A stretch of DNA of 64,000 nt, from positions 1,364,001 to 1,428,000 of the forward strand of contig NZ_JBAMHQ010000001.1 of the NCBI RefSeq assembly GCF_037081775.1. The letters are read 5' to 3'. Positions 8,053-19,682 of this stretch are shown here, piece after piece. Position numbers and translations under genes: made by a program. The notes under the pieces were generated by a model. That model saw nothing but the letters and a program-made list of their open reading frames with translations, ran no database searches and was not told where the DNA came from. Positions within the stretch are counted from its first letter, which is position 1, and each line of letters starts with the position of its first letter. Source of the stretch: Haladaptatus sp. ZSTT2 (GTDB taxonomy: Archaea; Halobacteriota; Halobacteria; Halobacteriales; Halococcaceae).

Positions 8053-8496
8053 ATGAGTCTCGCGCTCACGAGGGAACTGACGGTGGAGGTGTACATGCGG
8101 GCGTTCGTGCCGTGGGAAGCACAACAGCGCCAGCGGAAGATGGTCGAAACACTGCGCGACCACGCAGAAAGCGACGCACTCAGCGAGGTGTCGGTGAACC
8201 TGTGGAGCAGTCGCGTCGGCGTCGGTGACGACTCAGCAGAAGAGACACTCGAAACGGTCGCAGAAATCGAGGCGACACTCGAAGGGACGGACTACTCGAT
8301 GGAACCGTTCTTCAAGACGCGCCCGGGGCGCAAACACGAACAGGAGAAACTCACCCTGCCCATCATGTGCGTGTTGGTGCGCGACGGAGACGATATTTGC
8401 GGCGTCTACCCCTGCTCGAAGCCAGGCGGCACCGAGAGCGTGCCCGACCTTCTCGACAAGCTTGCGAACGAGCAAGCGCTTTCGAATCTCGCGTAA
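8053..8496 (+). CDS. Haloarchaeal HTH_63-like small protein
   Basis: 147 aa from the ATG at 8053. Pattern: a beta strand (LTRELTVEVYMRAF), a helix (WEAQQRQRKMVETLRDHAES), SEVSVNLWSSRVGV, MEPFFKTRPG, then LTLPIMCVLVRDGDDICGVYPCSKPGG. This matches a family common in haloarchaea and usually labelled as an HTH domain protein; that label is from memory. It has no recognition helix obvious by eye. Two Cys (in IMCVL and YPCS) could be redox or metal sites, but this is not shown. It has its own leaderless promoter and is followed by argS, which has a separate promoter. Confidence 0.7.
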   Translation: MSLALTRELTVEVYMRAFVPWEAQQRQRKMVETLRDHAESDALSEVSVNLWSSRVGVGDDSAEETLETVAEIEATLEGTDYSMEPFFKTRPGRKHEQEKLTLPIMCVLVRDGDDICGVYPCSKPGGTESVPDLLDKLANEQALSNLA

Positions 8497-8502
8497 AACC
8501 CG

Positions 8503-8515
8503 TTTTCTTATACCG
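8503..8515 (+). promoter_or_regulatory. argS promoter (TATA box)
   Basis: TTTTCTTATACCG, with the TTATA core about 26 nt upstream of the argS ATG at 8536. This predicts a leaderless argS mRNA. Confidence 0.5.
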
Positions 8516-8535
8516 ACCGCTTCTAAACTCTGGGT

Positions 8536-10284
8536 ATGTTCCTCTCATTTCGGACAGACGTGCAAGCGGCCCTGTCCGACGCGCTCGCCAGTCTTGACCT
8601 GCCGACAGACGATCTCGGCATCGAAGAGCCACCGGAAGACGTAGACGCCGTCCTCGCATCGAGCGTGTCGTTTCGCCTCGCAAGCGAAGTGGGTGCACCG
8701 CCGCCGAAAATCGCCCAAGACATCGCAGACGCCATCGACACCGACCCCTACGAATATCTCGATTCGGTACAAACCCTCGGCCCCTATGTGAACTTTCTCC
8801 CGACCGAGGCGTACTACGCGGGAACCATCGATGCCGCCCAGAGCGACGAGTACGGACGCTTAGCACCGACCGGCGACACGGTCGTCGTCGAGCACACGAG
8901 CGCCAATCCGTCTGGGCCGATTCACGTCGGCCGGGCGCGCAACCCCATCATCGGTGACTCGCTGCGGCGCATCCTCGATTTCGCCGGCAACGACGTCGAG
9001 ACCCACTACTACGTGAACGACGCTGGCCGCCAGATGGCCGTGTTCACGTGGGCCTACGAGACGTTTGACGAAGACGATTTACCGGAGCAACCGGCCCGCG
9101 ACAGCCCCGAATACGACCTCGTTCGCTACTACCGCAAGGGCAATGCGTTCTTAGAAGACGCCGCCCCGGACGAAGTCGAGGAGGCGGAAGCCGAAATCGC
9201 AACCATCCTCCAAGGCATCGAAGAGGGTGACGAAGACACCTACGAGCGCGTCCAGTACGTCGTGGACACCGTCCTCGGTGGGATGCAAAACACCCTCAAT
9301 CGCCTCCCCGCCGAGTTCGACCGGTTCGTCAAGGAAACCGAGTTCATGCGCGACGGCTCGTGTGACGACGTGGTCTCCCGGCTCAAAGAATCTGAATACG
9401 CCGTGTTCGAAGACGACGCGTGGCAACTCGAACTCGACGACTTTGGCATCGAGAAGAACCTCGTCTTCCTGCGCTCTGATGGCACCTCACTCTACACGAC
9501 GCGCGACCTCGCCCACCACGAGTGGAAGTTCCAGAACTTCGACCGCGCGGTGACGCTGCTCGGCGAAGATCACAAACTGCAGGCAGACCAGCTCGCCTGT
9601 GCCCTCGAAATTCTCGGCAACGACACGAGCCAACTCCAGTCGATTCACTACTCGTGGGTCAACCTCCCCGAAGGCGGCATGAGCACCCGCAAAGGCACGG
9701 GCATCGACTTAGACGACCTTCTCGACGAGGCAATCAGCCGCGCCCGCGACGAGGTCGAAGCCCGCATCGACACCCGCCTGCGCGACAACGAACTCACCGA
9801 GGAGGACATCCAGCGCATCGCAGAACAGGTCGGCATCGGCGCGGTTCGCTACGACATCGTCTCGAAACAGCCAACCAAGGGAATCACCTTCGAGTGGGAA
9901 CAGGCGCTCGACTTCGAAGCCCAGAGCGCACCCTACGTCCAGTACGTCCACGCGCGCACGTGTGGCATCCTCGATGAAGCCGACGTGCAAACAGCCATCG
10001 ACGCGAGCGTGCTGACCGCCGAGGCAGAACGCGCCTTGCTCCGCCAGATTGCGCGCTTCCCGGCCGTCATCGAAGAGGCGGCAGACGAACTCCGCCCGCA
10101 CATCGTCGCCACCTACACCCGCGAGTTCGCAGAGGCGTTCAACCGCTTCTACCGCGAGTGCCCGGTGCTCAAAGAAGAAGACGAATCGGTACGCACAGCG
10201 CGCCTCGCGCTGGTCGCGGCGTCACGGACGACCATCGCAAACGCGCTGTCGGTGCTCGGCATCGCCGCGCCGACCTCGATGTAA
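8536..10284 (+). CDS. argS: Arginyl-tRNA synthetase
   Basis: 582 aa, usual length. Charges tRNA-Arg with arginine using ATP in the cytoplasm. The class I signature 1 is HVGR at residues 130-133, preceded by [11 protein letters not shown]. The KMSKS-like loop is MSTRKG at 382-387. The N-terminal additional domain (1-110) and the C-terminal helical anticodon-binding domain (about 450-582, ending [10 protein letters not shown]) are both present. Convergent with the 36-aa membrane protein gene; the stops are 8 nt apart. The start is supported by a well-placed TATA box. Confidence 0.97.
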   Translation: MFLSFRTDVQAALSDALASLDLPTDDLGIEEPPEDVDAVLASSVSFRLASEVGAPPPKIAQDIADAIDTDPYEYLDSVQTLGPYVNFLPTEAYYAGTIDAAQSDEYGRLAPTGDTVVVEHTSANPSGPIHVGRARNPIIGDSLRRILDFAGNDVETHYYVNDAGRQMAVFTWAYETFDEDDLPEQPARDSPEYDLVRYYRKGNAFLEDAAPDEVEEAEAEIATILQGIEEGDEDTYERVQYVVDTVLGGMQNTLNRLPAEFDRFVKETEFMRDGSCDDVVSRLKESEYAVFEDDAWQLELDDFGIEKNLVFLRSDGTSLYTTRDLAHHEWKFQNFDRAVTLLGEDHKLQADQLACALEILGNDTSQLQSIHYSWVNLPEGGMSTRKGTGIDLDDLLDEAISRARDEVEARIDTRLRDNELTEEDIQRIAEQVGIGAVRYDIVSKQPTKGITFEWEQALDFEAQSAPYVQYVHARTCGILDEADVQTAIDASVLTAEAERALLRQIARFPAVIEEAADELRPHIVATYTREFAEAFNRFYRECPVLKEEDESVRTARLALVAASRTTIANALSVLGIAAPTSM

Positions 10285-10291
10285 GCGCGGT

Positions 10292-10402
10292 TCAGCCGAG
10301 GAAACTGCCACCCGCGCCAAGGAGTACGAGGGCCCCAAAGCCGAGGGCCATGACCAGGAACAGCAGTATCCAACTCAGTCGGACGGACTCATTTTTTGCC
10401 AT
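10292..10402 (-). CDS. Small single-TM protein, 36 aa
   Basis: Starts MAKNESVRLSWILLFLVMAL and ends GGSFLG. A short polar N-terminus is followed by one hydrophobic helix (about residues 10-31), a typical small membrane protein. It lies 39 nt downstream of the minD-like gene on the same strand, so co-transcription is likely. Function unknown. It is short, but the reading frame, clean TM profile and tight fit between argS and minD support it. Confidence 0.6.
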   Translation of the reverse strand: MAKNESVRLSWILLFLVMALGFGALVLLGAGGSFLG

Positions 10403-10441
10403 ATGCGTCTGTGGGGACAGGGGTTGCTTAGATGTTTTCTT

Positions 10442-11467
10442 TCAGCCGAACAGCCGGGCGAGCCGCGAAAACAGGCCGGATGACCTGTCATTCTCCGCGT
10501 CAGTCTCGGTCGCCGTCTGTGGGTTTTCCCCGTCAAGTGGGTCGGTGTCTGACTCGGCTGGGGTGTCACGTTCCGGGGTCGCTTCGGCGTCGAGTGGGTC
10601 TGTGTCCAACGAATCGTCAGTCGCCTCCTCGGCGTCGGGGATGACGGTTTCAGCAGGCGCGGTCAGTTCGGCAATCGGTGGGTCGGCCGTTTCCTCGCTC
10701 GCTTCGTCGCCGCCGTCTGCCTCGACTGCCTCCTTGGCCTCGTCTGCAGGCTGCGTCTCGGTCTCGAAGAGGTGGGCAAGCAACGCCTCGTAGGCGTCTT
10801 TCGCCGGACCGGACACCGAGGACAGCGGTTCGTCCGCGCCGAGTGCGGCGGTGACCGCGGGGTCGTTCGGGATGGCTGCACACACAGGATAGCCGAGTTG
10901 TGCCTCGATTTCGTCGGTCGAAAGCCCGTGGTCACCCGCCATCGTGACGACCACGCCACTGACGGTGCCGTCGAGGCGTTCGGTGAGTGCTGCGGTTTTC
11001 GCCGTGTCACCGACTGCGACCGGAAGCGGCGTAGTGACGAGGACGGTTTTCGTCGCAAGGCGAAGGGGGATTGCCCCTTCATGGGTAAGTCCCGCGCCCG
11101 TATCGACGACCACGTAGTCGAACTCCGTGGCGAGGTCGATGAGCACCGCCCCGAGGCGACTCGGGACGGCTGCTGCATAGCCATCGAGGGCGGCGTCGCC
11201 GGGGACGATGGGAAGGCCGGTCGGACCTTCGGTAATCGTGTCAGCAAGCGATGCCTCGCCCGCGAGTACGTCGTGGAGCGTCGGGCCGGTCACGTCGATG
11301 CCACAGAGTTGTCCGAGATTTGCCATTTCGAGGTCGGCGTCGACGACGACCACGTCGTGGCCAGCGTCGTGGGCCAAGAGGCCACAGAAAACGGCCGTCG
11401 TTGTTTTACCAACGCCGCCTTTGCCGCCTGCCACTGCGTATATTTCCCCTGTCATGTCGCGTGTCAT
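10442..11467 (-). CDS. minD: MinD/ParA-family ATPase with acidic linker and C-terminal amphipathic segment
   Basis: 341 aa. The deviant Walker A motif is GGKGGVGKTTT (K16 and K21). VVVVDADLEMANLG follows as the switch I-type region, and YVVVDTGAG is Walker B. Residues 1-225 are the ATPase domain. Residues about 235-325 are an acidic, Ala/Glu/Asp/Pro-rich linker, and the last residues (SSGLFSRLARLFG) form a basic amphipathic helix like a membrane-targeting sequence. Haloarchaea carry several MinD homologues that position or polarise surface and motility machinery; which paralogue this is cannot be told. The ATG at 11455 is an alternative start; a TATA box at 11488-11494 predicts transcription start around 11464. 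Followed by a small membrane protein gene. Confidence 0.88.
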   Translation of the reverse strand: MTRDMTGEIYAVAGGKGGVGKTTTAVFCGLLAHDAGHDVVVVDADLEMANLGQLCGIDVTGPTLHDVLAGEASLADTITEGPTGLPIVPGDAALDGYAAAVPSRLGAVLIDLATEFDYVVVDTGAGLTHEGAIPLRLATKTVLVTTPLPVAVGDTAKTAALTERLDGTVSGVVVTMAGDHGLSTDEIEAQLGYPVCAAIPNDPAVTAALGADEPLSSVSGPAKDAYEALLAHLFETETQPADEAKEAVEADGGDEASEETADPPIAELTAPAETVIPDAEEATDDSLDTDPLDAEATPERDTPAESDTDPLDGENPQTATETDAENDRSSGLFSRLARLFG

Positions 11468-11861
11468 ACCTACCCACGGCGAAGGTGAATATAACAGTTG
11501 TTGATACTACGGGTTTTGCAACCAATGACGAGGAAGTCGGAACCGTCGTCGTCAAAGCCCAAGAGACGCAGACGGCAGAACCGACCTAGTCAGCCAAGGC
11601 GTTGACGACCGTGACGCCAGCCGCCGAAGACGGCGGAATAAACCCGCTGTTTATCGGTCTCATTGCCCTCCTGTTGGTGGCCGGACTGGTCAGCGTCTAC
11701 TGGCGGCGGCGAGACGACGAGCAGTGACGGGGCGCTAAAGCGACGAACACCACCCACGATTTTTCTCGGCACGTTGCCACAGAGACGGCGCACGACCGGC
11801 AGCGACGCGGCCGCGTGACGGGTCAAAGGTTACTTACGCGGCCGCAGGGTTATCATAGATA
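11468..11861. other. Gap between minD-like gene and prf1
   Basis: 394 nt between divergent genes. Contents: the minus-strand promoter of the minD-like gene (TATA near 11488-11494), the envelope-protein remnant at 11484-11727, and the prf1 promoter (GGTTACTTA near 11827-11836, about 28 nt ahead of the ATG). Confidence 0.5.
11484..11727 (+). pseudogene. Remnant of a C-terminally anchored surface protein
   Basis: One plus-strand frame reads as the tail of a haloarchaeal envelope protein: VNITVVDTTGFATNDEEVG, then TVVVKAQETQTAEPT, a TAG stop at 11587-11589, then in the same frame TTVTPAAEDGG, a TM segment (NPLFIGLIALLLVAGLVSVY) and WRRRDDEQ-stop. Beta-strand end, Thr/Pro/Glu linker, TM helix and basic tail is the normal order for such anchors. 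There is no N-terminal part, and the frame is cut by the stop, so it looks like a decayed gene. A short peptide from GTG at 11611 (38 aa, one TM) could still be made. Confidence 0.45.
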
Positions 11862-13106
11862 ATGAGCAGGCAGGGAGAAGAGATGGATGACCGCCGAAAA
11901 TACGAGTTCCAGAAGGTCATCGAGGAGCTAGACGAGTACTCTGGTTCCGGGACACAACTCGTCACCATCTACGTTCCAGAAGACAAGCAGATTAGTGACG
12001 TCGTCGCCCACGTCACCCAGGAGCACAGCGAGGCGGCAAACATCAAGTCAAAGCAGACGCGGACTGCGGTCCAAGACGCCCTCACCAGCATCAAAGACCG
12101 GCTTCGCTACTACGATGTCTACCCGCCGGACAACGGCATCGTGCTGTTCTCAGGGGCCATCGACGCCGGTGGTGGCCAGACCGACATGGTCACGAAAGTG
12201 CTAGAAAGTCCCCCAGAACCCGTCGAATCGTTCCGGTATCACTGTGACTCGGCGTTCTTGACCGAGCCGCTCAGTGATATGCTCGTGGACAAGGGCCTCA
12301 TCGGCCTCATCGTCTTAGACCGCCGCGAAGCGACCGTTGGCTGGCTCAAGGGCAAGCGCATCGAGGCGGTCAAATCAGCCTCATCGCTCGTCCCCGGCAA
12401 ACAGCGCAAAGGTGGCCAGTCCGCCCAACGTTTCGCCCGGCTGCGCCTCGAAGCTATCGACAACTTCTATCAGGAAGTCGCAGGCATGGCAGACGACCTG
12501 TTCGTCCCCTACCGCCACGACATGGACGGCGTCCTCGTCGGCGGTCCCTCGCCCACGAAAGACGAGTTCTTAGACGGCGACTACCTCCACCACGAGATTC
12601 AACAGATCGTCATCGACAAGTTCGACGTGTCGTACACCGACGAGAGTGGCCTGCGCGAACTCGTAGACGCCGCCCAAGACTCGCTCGCAGACCACGAAGT
12701 GATGAAGGACAAGTCCCAGATGGACGAGTTCTTCAAGGAACTCCACGAGGGCGACCTCGCAACCTACGGGTTCGACGCCACCCGGCGCAACCTCATCATG
12801 GGGTCGGTCGACCGACTCCTCATCAGCGAAGACCTTCGCAAAGACGTCGTGACCTACGAGTGCAGTGATGGGACAGAAGAGTACGAGCTCTTAGACCGGC
12901 GAAAGAACACGCCGACCCACAAATGCGACGACGGCAGCGAAGCTGAGGCCACAACCCGCGAAGACGCCATCGAACACCTCATGTCCATCGCAGAAGAGCG
13001 CGGGACGGAAACCAAGTTCATCTCGACGGACTTCGAAGAAGGCGACCAACTGCTCCACGCCTTCGGTGGCATCGCGGGCATTCTCCGCTACGCGACCGGC
13101 GTCTAA
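11862..13106 (+). CDS. prf1: Peptide chain release factor aRF1
   Basis: 414 aa, usual archaeal length. Recognises all three stop codons at the ribosomal A site and triggers peptide release. The stop-codon reading motif NIKS is at residues 60-63; the catalytic GGQ is at 184-186 within GKQRKGGQSAQRFARLR. The C-terminal domain includes a Cys-containing segment (TYECSDGTEEYELL, then THKCDDGSE), as in aRF1. The start at 11862 is supported by a TATA-like box about 28 nt upstream; ATG codon 8 is an alternative. Own transcription unit. Confidence 0.97.
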   Translation: MSRQGEEMDDRRKYEFQKVIEELDEYSGSGTQLVTIYVPEDKQISDVVAHVTQEHSEAANIKSKQTRTAVQDALTSIKDRLRYYDVYPPDNGIVLFSGAIDAGGGQTDMVTKVLESPPEPVESFRYHCDSAFLTEPLSDMLVDKGLIGLIVLDRREATVGWLKGKRIEAVKSASSLVPGKQRKGGQSAQRFARLRLEAIDNFYQEVAGMADDLFVPYRHDMDGVLVGGPSPTKDEFLDGDYLHHEIQQIVIDKFDVSYTDESGLRELVDAAQDSLADHEVMKDKSQMDEFFKELHEGDLATYGFDATRRNLIMGSVDRLLISEDLRKDVVTYECSDGTEEYELLDRRKNTPTHKCDDGSEAEATTREDAIEHLMSIAEERGTETKFISTDFEEGDQLLHAFGGIAGILRYATGV

Positions 13107-13202
13107 GCGCCGTCTCCTGCCTGTTTTCTCACGATTTTCGGCCGACTACGGTGGGTTCCAGAACTTAGTTATGCGTACACGGGTAACATCGGCCACGAAC
13201 AG

Positions 13203-13991
13203 ATGGCGTCAAGTGAACCCCCGGAAGCCGTAGTGTCAGTCCTGACCCGTCGGAGCGAGCTACTGGAGGTTACACTCGGCGAGCCATTGGAGAAACCCGG
13301 CCTCGTAGACGCGCTCAATGTCTCGCGCTCTACGGTCGACCGCGGGCTGCGCGAACTCATGACCCACGGCTTCGTCGAACGCGTCGACGACGGCTTTACC
13401 GCCACGCTCGCAGGCCGTCTCGCCATCGATGTCTACGCCGAGTTCATCGACGACTCTGCGACCATAAACGAGGTGAAACGCCTCCTAGCACACCTCCCCG
13501 CAGACGTGCCTATCACGACCGACCTGCTCTCTTCGTGTACGGTGTACGAAGCAACCCCACCCGCAGCCCACAAACCCATAAACTACCTCGAAGCTCAACT
13601 CCGTGAGGCGAACACGCATCGCGGCGTGACCCACACCGTCTCCCAATCGAGTACGCTGAACTGGTTTCTCGAATGCATCGAAAACGGGTTGGACGCAGAG
13701 AAGATTCACCGGGCCGAACTGCTCGACTATTTCCAAAACGACAACCGCGAACACATGGAGCGGATGGTCGCAACCGGCAACTTCCGCGTGCTCCAAGTCG
13801 ATACCGTCCCCTTTGGCCTCGCCATCACGACCCACGACGACGGCACCCAGGTGAGCGTCGTCATCTACAACAAAAGCGGTAGCATGGAGGGCGTCATCGC
13901 GAACGATACCCGCGAGGCCTACGAGTGGGCCATGCGCTACTACGAATCACTGCGCGACGAGGCCATCGACATCACCGACCAGTTTCGTTAA
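13203..13991 (+). CDS. Winged-helix regulator with FilR1-like (DUF1724) C-terminal domain
   Basis: 262 aa. Residues about 8-75 form a winged helix (LVDALNVSRSTVDRGLRELM, then GFVERVDDGFTATLAGRLA). Residues about 100-260 match the C-terminal domain of a large archaeal regulator family (FilR1/DUF1724 type), with TLNWFLECIENGL, RVLQVDTVPFGLAI and a C-terminal EAYEWAMRYYESLRDEA. The ligand is unknown. A TATA-like box lies near 13164-13172. Its stop codon overlaps that of the convergent zinc-ribbon gene. Confidence 0.85.
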   Translation: MASSEPPEAVVSVLTRRSELLEVTLGEPLEKPGLVDALNVSRSTVDRGLRELMTHGFVERVDDGFTATLAGRLAIDVYAEFIDDSATINEVKRLLAHLPADVPITTDLLSSCTVYEATPPAAHKPINYLEAQLREANTHRGVTHTVSQSSTLNWFLECIENGLDAEKIHRAELLDYFQNDNREHMERMVATGNFRVLQVDTVPFGLAITTHDDGTQVSVVIYNKSGSMEGVIANDTREAYEWAMRYYESLRDEAIDITDQFR

Positions 13992-14386
13992 TCGAGGAAC
14001 TGTTCGAGTTGCGTCTGCCTGCCCCGAAGGTCTGTTTCTGCGGAAATATCCGGGTCGCGGGCGAGCCTATCTAACACCAACAGCGGGTCGGTGCCGGTTC
14101 GTTCGACGCGTTCTACGAGCCGTTCGATTTCCGCGCGATTCACCGCGAGCGACGAGAGCAACCCGAGAAGCAACGCCATCGGAATCGCCGCGCCGCGAAG
14201 CGTCGGAAACTCCCGGCTGATGGCCGAAAAATCGGGGTCGTCGTCGGGTTCGTCTGCCGGAGAGAGGGTGAGACACGACGTACAGAGCGCGACGACCGGC
14301 TCTTCGCCCGCAACGCAGTCTCTGAGGTCTGCGGGCACGTCGAAGGCAACGACCGGCGCGCCACAGCGTGGGCAATCCATAGCCAC
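13988..14386 (-). CDS. Zinc-ribbon protein, DUF6276-like
   Basis: 132 aa. The N-terminus has MDCPRCGAPVVAF, then LCTSC about 30 residues later: a four-Cys zinc ribbon. A helical middle (GAAIPMALLLGLLSSLAV) and a charged C-terminal helix follow. It resembles a haloarchaeal family I recall as DUF6276; function unknown. It lies 39 nt downstream of atpD on the same strand, so it may be read through from the ATP synthase operon. Its stop overlaps the stop of the convergent regulator by 4 nt. Confidence 0.75.
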   Translation of the reverse strand: MAMDCPRCGAPVVAFDVPADLRDCVAGEEPVVALCTSCLTLSPADEPDDDPDFSAISREFPTLRGAAIPMALLLGLLSSLAVNRAEIERLVERVERTGTDPLLVLDRLARDPDISAETDLRGRQTQLEQFLD

Positions 14387-14425
14387 GGCTTGTCGCGGTG
14401 GGATAAAAGAGAATGGGATACGCCG

Positions 14426-15106
14426 TTAGTCGTCTGCGGGCAACGCCGCTGCTTCGGCTTCGGCGCGTTCTGCCTTCTCTTCTTCTTCTTTCTTCGCTTT
14501 GATCTTCTTCAGCCGGAAGATCTCTTCGCGCTCTTGTTCTTCGAGTTTCTGCTCGATGTAGTCTTGGGCCTCGTAGAGCTCCGGGAGGAGCTTGAATTCG
14601 AGGGCGTTGACACGGCGCTTGGTCGTCTCGATCTCGTCGAGCATCTTCTTCATCGCCGTCTCCACTTCGGCGGCGAGGATGATGCTTTCGAGCAGTTCCT
14701 CGTACGCCTCTGCGGCTTCGTCGATGCGAGCGCTGGTTCCGAGTACACCGTAGCCACGCTGGTCGAGCGTCTTTCTGACGCGCGACGACTCGATTTGTGG
14801 CACCACGACGCCCATGATGTTCTTCGATTGGGTCGTGATTTCCGGGTGCTCTTTGAGTGCAGCAGCAGCCCCACGAACCGCAACGTCGCCCTCCATTGCG
14901 CGGGCCATGTTGATGGTTCGCTGTGCGTGCTGGTAGTTGTCCTCGACGCCCGCGCGCACGTCACGCGCCTGGTCGAGGATGTCCATGAACTCCATGATGA
15001 GGCCGTCACGCTTCTTTTCGAGCGTGCCGTGGCCTCGCTCGGAGAGGTCGATGCGATCTTCGATCGCCATCAGGTTTTTCCGAGTTGGTTTGACGTCAGT
15101 GGCCAT
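14426..15106 (-). CDS. atpD: A-type ATP synthase subunit D (central stalk)
   Basis: 226 aa. Forms the rotating central shaft between the A3B3 head and the membrane ring. Long N- and C-terminal coiled-coil helices flank a short middle region. The start [19 protein letters not shown] and the [15 protein letters not shown] motif are typical. The C-terminal tail is Lys/Glu/Ala-rich. Last structural gene of the operon, 24 nt after atpB. Confidence 0.95.
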   Translation of the reverse strand: MATDVKPTRKNLMAIEDRIDLSERGHGTLEKKRDGLIMEFMDILDQARDVRAGVEDNYQHAQRTINMARAMEGDVAVRGAAAALKEHPEITTQSKNIMGVVVPQIESSRVRKTLDQRGYGVLGTSARIDEAAEAYEELLESIILAAEVETAMKKMLDEIETTKRRVNALEFKLLPELYEAQDYIEQKLEEQEREEIFRLKKIKAKKEEEEKAERAEAEAAALPADD

Positions 15107-15130
15107 TGTAGACTCCTCCGGGTGTGACCC

Positions 15131-16536
15131 TTATGCCTCCGCCTCGATGGCGTCTGCTTCCTCGTAGTACTTTTCGATGAGCTCTTCGTCGATACGGTTG
15201 AGTTCGTCTTTTGGCAGCATCGACAGCAGGTTCCAGCCAACGTTGAGGGTTTCCTCAATCGAGCGGTTGGTGTGGTAGCCCTGCTGGATGAACTCGTTTT
15301 CGAAGCGCTCTGCGAAGTCGAGGTACTTGTTGTCGCGCTCACTGAGTGCCTCGCGGCCCACAATGTTCACGAGGTCACGAAGGTCTTCACCCTCTGCGTA
15401 CGCCGCGTACATCTGGTCTGAAACGTCGGCGTGGTCGTCGCGGGTGAGCCCCTCGCCAATCCCGTCGTCCATCAGCCGCGAGAGCGATGGGAGCACGTTC
15501 ACCGGTGGCTCGATACCCTGACTGTTCAGGTCACGGTCCATCATAATCTGGCCTTCGGTGATGTAGCCAGTTAGGTCGGGAATTGGGTGCGTGTCGTCGT
15601 CACCCGGCATCGTGAGAATCGGAATCTGCGTCACGGAGCCTTCACGACCCTTGATGCGGCCTGCACGCTCATAGAGCGTGGCAAGGTCTGTGTACATGTA
15701 CCCTGGGTAGCCACGACGGCCCGGCACCTCTTCGCGTGCCGCACCGATTTCGCGCAGTGCCTCACAGTAGTTGGTCATGTCCGTGAGGATAACGAGGACG
15801 TGGTAGCCCTTGTCGAACGCGAGGTACTCTGCGGTGGTGAGTGCGAGGCGTGGCGTGACCGTCCGCTCGACTGCGGGGTCGTCTGCCAGGTTCATGAAGA
15901 CCACAGAGCGTTCGAGTGCACCCGTGCGCTCGAAGTCTTCCATGAACTCGTTTGCCTCTTCTGCGGTGATACCCATCGCACCGAAGATGACGGCGAACTC
16001 GGTGCCTTCGCCTTCGTCGCCTGCTTCCTCAGGCACGGTTGCCTGACGAGCAATCTGGAGTGCGAGGTCGTTGTGTGGCAGCCCGGATGCCGAGAAAATC
16101 GGCAGTTTCTGGCCACGCACGAGGGTGTTCATGCCGTCAACCGAGGAGACACCCGTCTGGATGAACTCCTCTGGGTACTCACGCGAGTACGGGTTGATTG
16201 CCTCACCCACGATGTCGCGGCGCTCTTCGGGGACGATGTCCGGGCCGCCGTCGATTGGCTTCCCCGACCCGTCCATGACGCGCCCGAGGAGGTCTTCGGT
16301 GACCGGCATCTTCATCGTCTCGCCAAGGAAGCGGACGGAGGCCTGACGGTTCAGGCCGGTGGTGCCCTCGAAGACCTGGATGGCCACGATACCCGTGCTC
16401 GATTCGAGCACCTGCCCACGCTTTATCTCGCCGTCAGGTGTCTCGATTTCGACGATTTCGTCGTACCCAATCGGTTCGTCGACTTCGACGAACACCAGCG
16501 GGCCACTGATTTCGGTGATTGTCTGGTACTCTTTCA

Positions 16537-16537
<1 letters not shown>
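15131..16537 (-). CDS. atpB: A-type ATP synthase subunit B (non-catalytic head subunit)
   Basis: 468 aa. Alternates with subunit A in the head and carries the non-catalytic nucleotide site, so it has no classic Walker A loop. Diagnostic blocks are [47 protein letters not shown]-type [40 protein letters not shown] and [12 protein letters not shown]. The start overlaps the stop of atpA by one base (TAATG), indicating coupled translation. Confidence 0.97.
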
Positions 16538-18297
<1,760 letters not shown>

Positions 18298-18300
18298 GGT

Positions 18301-18624
18301 TTAGTCTTGCTCCATCAGGTCGATACCGATAGCCCGCTTGATCTTATCGCGGAGGCCGCCACTGCCGGCGCCACCTCCGAGGGTCACGAGCGTCGGTTCA
18401 ACGCTTGTTTCGACGTCGTTGCGAACGTTGCGCGAGAGGTGCTCAAGGTCTGGGTCGTGCATCACGATGATGCCGACGTCCTCGTCTGCGAGGATGCGCT
18501 CGACGGCGTCGTCGAGGTTCGCCTCTTTGTCCTCTTCTGCGACGTTCTCGAACTTGCGGACACCCGCAAGCCGAAAGCCCGTCGTGAACTCGGGGCTTCC
18601 AATGACGGCAATTTCCTGGCTCAT
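18301..18624 (-). CDS. atpF: A-type ATP synthase subunit F
   Basis: 107 aa. Small stalk subunit that sits on the D shaft and can regulate rotation. The start MSQEIAVIGSPEFTTGFRLAGV and the middle IIVMHDPDLEHL are standard. Overlaps atpC by 4 nt (ATGA). Confidence 0.95.
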   Translation of the reverse strand: MSQEIAVIGSPEFTTGFRLAGVRKFENVAEEDKEANLDDAVERILADEDVGIIVMHDPDLEHLSRNVRNDVETSVEPTLVTLGGGAGSGGLRDKIKRAIGIDLMEQD

Positions 18625-19682
18625 TGTATCACCAGTTCGTCTTCAATTTCGTCTGCTTCGAGTCCTGCCTCAAGGCCGCGCGAGATGGCGCGGATGTTCT
18701 CGACCTCGCGCTCTTTGGCGAGGATGTACGCGAGCACCGGACACACCGACAGCGGGAAGGCGTGGCTCAGGTGGTCTGAGTATTCGAGAAGTGCGCCGTC
18801 GAGCGCGTGCTCGAACGCGATGAGGCTGTCTGCGGTTTCGAGGTCGTCGAGCGCCGCAGAAAGGTCGTCGCCGTACGGACTATCGCGGATGCGCGCGACC
18901 AGTTCGTCGGTGTTACTGACGAGTTGGCGCAGTTCCGACCCAGAGAACAACCGGCCGCCCTCGATGAAGTATTCAGAGGGGTCTACGTCCGCACCACTTC
19001 GGGCGAGCCGAAGCGCGTTGCGGACGTTGCGGAAGTCGATCTCTGCGCGGAGGAACTCGACGTAGAGTCCCGTTGCGCGGTCTGGTTCTGGTGGCAGCGC
19101 GTTCACCAACGTCCCGTAGAACGCACGGTCGATGGCGTTTTCGAGGGGGACAAGCACGCCTTTCTCTTCGTACTCAGCGTACGCGGCAGCGAGTGGCTTG
19201 CCGAAAATCGTCCCCGAAAGCAGTTCAACGACGTCCTCGATTTCGCCTGCGTCGGTGAGACGCGAGAGGAACTCCTCGCTGAACTCTCCTGCACGGACAA
19301 GGTCAGCCTCAACGTCTTCGCGGCCTGCGTCCGAGTAGATGCCGCGGATGATCGTCTTGACGTTCCAGGCGTCGAACTTGCGGAGGTAACGTGCGATGTA
19401 GTCGTAGAGTTTGCCGTCCGCCCAGCGAAGCAGGTCGTTGAAGTGCTTCGCTAAGTTGCGGTTGAGCGCGAATTCGATGAGGTCGACCCCGCTGAATCGG
19501 GAGCCGAGCGCGTTCATCTCGTCTTCGTACTCGGTTTCCTCCATAAAGCGCGCAATCTCTCCCGGTCCCATCCGGACGAGTTTGCGGTAGTCCTCTTCGC
19601 TGAACAGCGATGCCCGGCGCGACCGAACACGTGCAGTGACGTACTCGTAGTTTGAACTGGTGTCGGTCACCCGTGCCTTCAT
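18621..19682 (-). CDS. atpC: A-type ATP synthase subunit C
   Basis: 353 aa. Cap that links the central shaft (D-F) to the membrane c-ring. All-helical with three similar repeats. Key blocks are NYEYVTARVRSRRASLF at the start, VKTIIRGIY, and a C-terminal CPVLAYILAKEREVENIRAI. Overlaps atpE by 4 nt and atpF by 4 nt. Confidence 0.95.
   Translation of the reverse strand: MKARVTDTSSNYEYVTARVRSRRASLFSEEDYRKLVRMGPGEIARFMEETEYEDEMNALGSRFSGVDLIEFALNRNLAKHFNDLLRWADGKLYDYIARYLRKFDAWNVKTIIRGIYSDAGREDVEADLVRAGEFSEEFLSRLTDAGEIEDVVELLSGTIFGKPLAAAYAEYEEKGVLVPLENAIDRAFYGTLVNALPPEPDRATGLYVEFLRAEIDFRNVRNALRLARSGADVDPSEYFIEGGRLFSGSELRQLVSNTDELVARIRDSPYGDDLSAALDDLETADSLIAFEHALDGALLEYSDHLSHAFPLSVCPVLAYILAKEREVENIRAISRGLEAGLEADEIEDELVIQ

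Noticed and set aside
11590-11826. Minus-strand 78-codon frame
   Set aside because: Basic, no domain, and opposite to a clearer protein-like remnant on the plus strand.
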